The notes beneath the pieces were generated by a model that worked only from the letters and a program-made list of their open reading frames with translations, was not told where the DNA came from and searched no databases. Source: an uncultured Flavobacteriia bacterium (GTDB lineage: Bacteria; Bacteroidota; Bacteroidia; Flavobacteriales_D; Crocinitomicaceae). Taken from it: a stretch of 6,359 nt of DNA. A program made the translations under genes and the position numbers. Below, piece after piece: positions 6,328-6,359 of this stretch (position 1 is the first letter of the stretch; the number at the start of each line of letters is the position of its first letter). The DNA lies in contig CAIYQV010000487.1 of NCBI GenBank assembly GCA_903928365.1, forward strand, positions 1 to 6,359, in the 5' to 3' direction.

Positions 6328-6359
6328 ACTAGGATTGATGGTAATGGTAGTGCTGTTGG

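Larger units (their letters stand above)
5035..6359 (-). pseudogene. Secreted Ig/PKD-like repeat protein with T9SS sorting domain, interrupted by one in-frame TGA; 5' end outside window
   Basis: The minus strand carries one reading frame from the right edge to TAA at 5035-5037, about 441 codons, broken only by TGA at 5701-5703. Its product would be a secreted or surface-attached repeat protein, probably adhesin-like: three Ser/Thr/Val-rich repeats of about 90 residues, a shorter Ig-like domain (about 5305-5511, with GNQWYLNGVAI and NGNYTVVVSNGGC), then a C-terminal type IX sorting domain. No enzyme motif is visible. The stop falls in repeat C, in the sequence PAN-stop-GAAPTYQW, where the sister repeats read PTNGGSTPTYQW and PTNGGTPTYQW; GGA to TGA is a single-base change. 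As read, translation would end at 5701 and the sorting domain would be lost, so the piece 5035-5700 would be an orphan fragment (possible internal starts GTG 5601 or ATG 5589). Sequencing error is a real alternative, in which case this is an intact gene. The function of the N-terminal part cannot be seen. Confidence 0.72.

Noticed and set aside
5035..6359. UGA recoded as glycine (alternative genetic code)
   Set aside because: The symporter ends at TGA directly overlapping the next start, and reading through it gives no sensible protein; T9SS and gene content indicate Bacteroidota, which uses the standard bacterial code.

Overview
The window looks like Bacteroidota (Flavobacteriia/Sphingobacteriia-type) chromosome. 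Three things point there. The protein ending near the middle-right of the window carries a C-terminal type IX secretion (T9SS) sorting domain preceded by tandem Ig/PKD-like repeats, an arrangement essentially confined to this phylum. The GlmU-like protein is the short alternative form typical of these bacteria. The start codons lack clear Shine-Dalgarno sequences.

Layout, left to right. (1) Positions 1-1170, + strand: the C-terminal ~389 residues of a sodium:solute symporter, whose 5' end lies outside the window. (2) Positions 1167-2297, + strand: a GlmU-family sugar nucleotidyltransferase/acetyltransferase whose ATG overlaps the symporter stop by 4 nt, so the two are very likely co-transcribed and translationally coupled. 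(3) Positions 2298-2482: a 185-nt gap with a GC-rich imperfect palindrome, abutted by a run of seven hexamers (three GCTCTC, three ATTCTC, one GCTCTG), then an AT-rich lon leader. (4) Positions 2483-4960, + strand: a complete ATP-dependent Lon protease with all AAA+ and Ser/Lys catalytic motifs intact. (5) Positions 4981-5017: a perfect 17-bp hairpin flanked by A and T runs, a bidirectional terminator between converging genes. (6) Positions 5035-6359, - strand: the C-terminal part of a secreted T9SS repeat protein whose start lies beyond the right edge.

The most notable observation is that the T9SS gene is one continuous reading frame across the window except for a single in-frame TGA at 5701-5703. 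It stands exactly where the sister repeats have glycine. The downstream 222 codons, including the whole sorting domain, are otherwise undamaged. This is a recent nonsense mutation, a sequencing error or, least likely, recoding. TGA is used as an ordinary stop by the symporter, which argues against a changed genetic code.

The housekeeping genes (symporter, GlmU-like, Lon) are ordinary. I did not find a convincing new multi-gene system; the unusual items are the interrupted secreted repeat protein and the two-variant hexamer tract attached to a palindrome.
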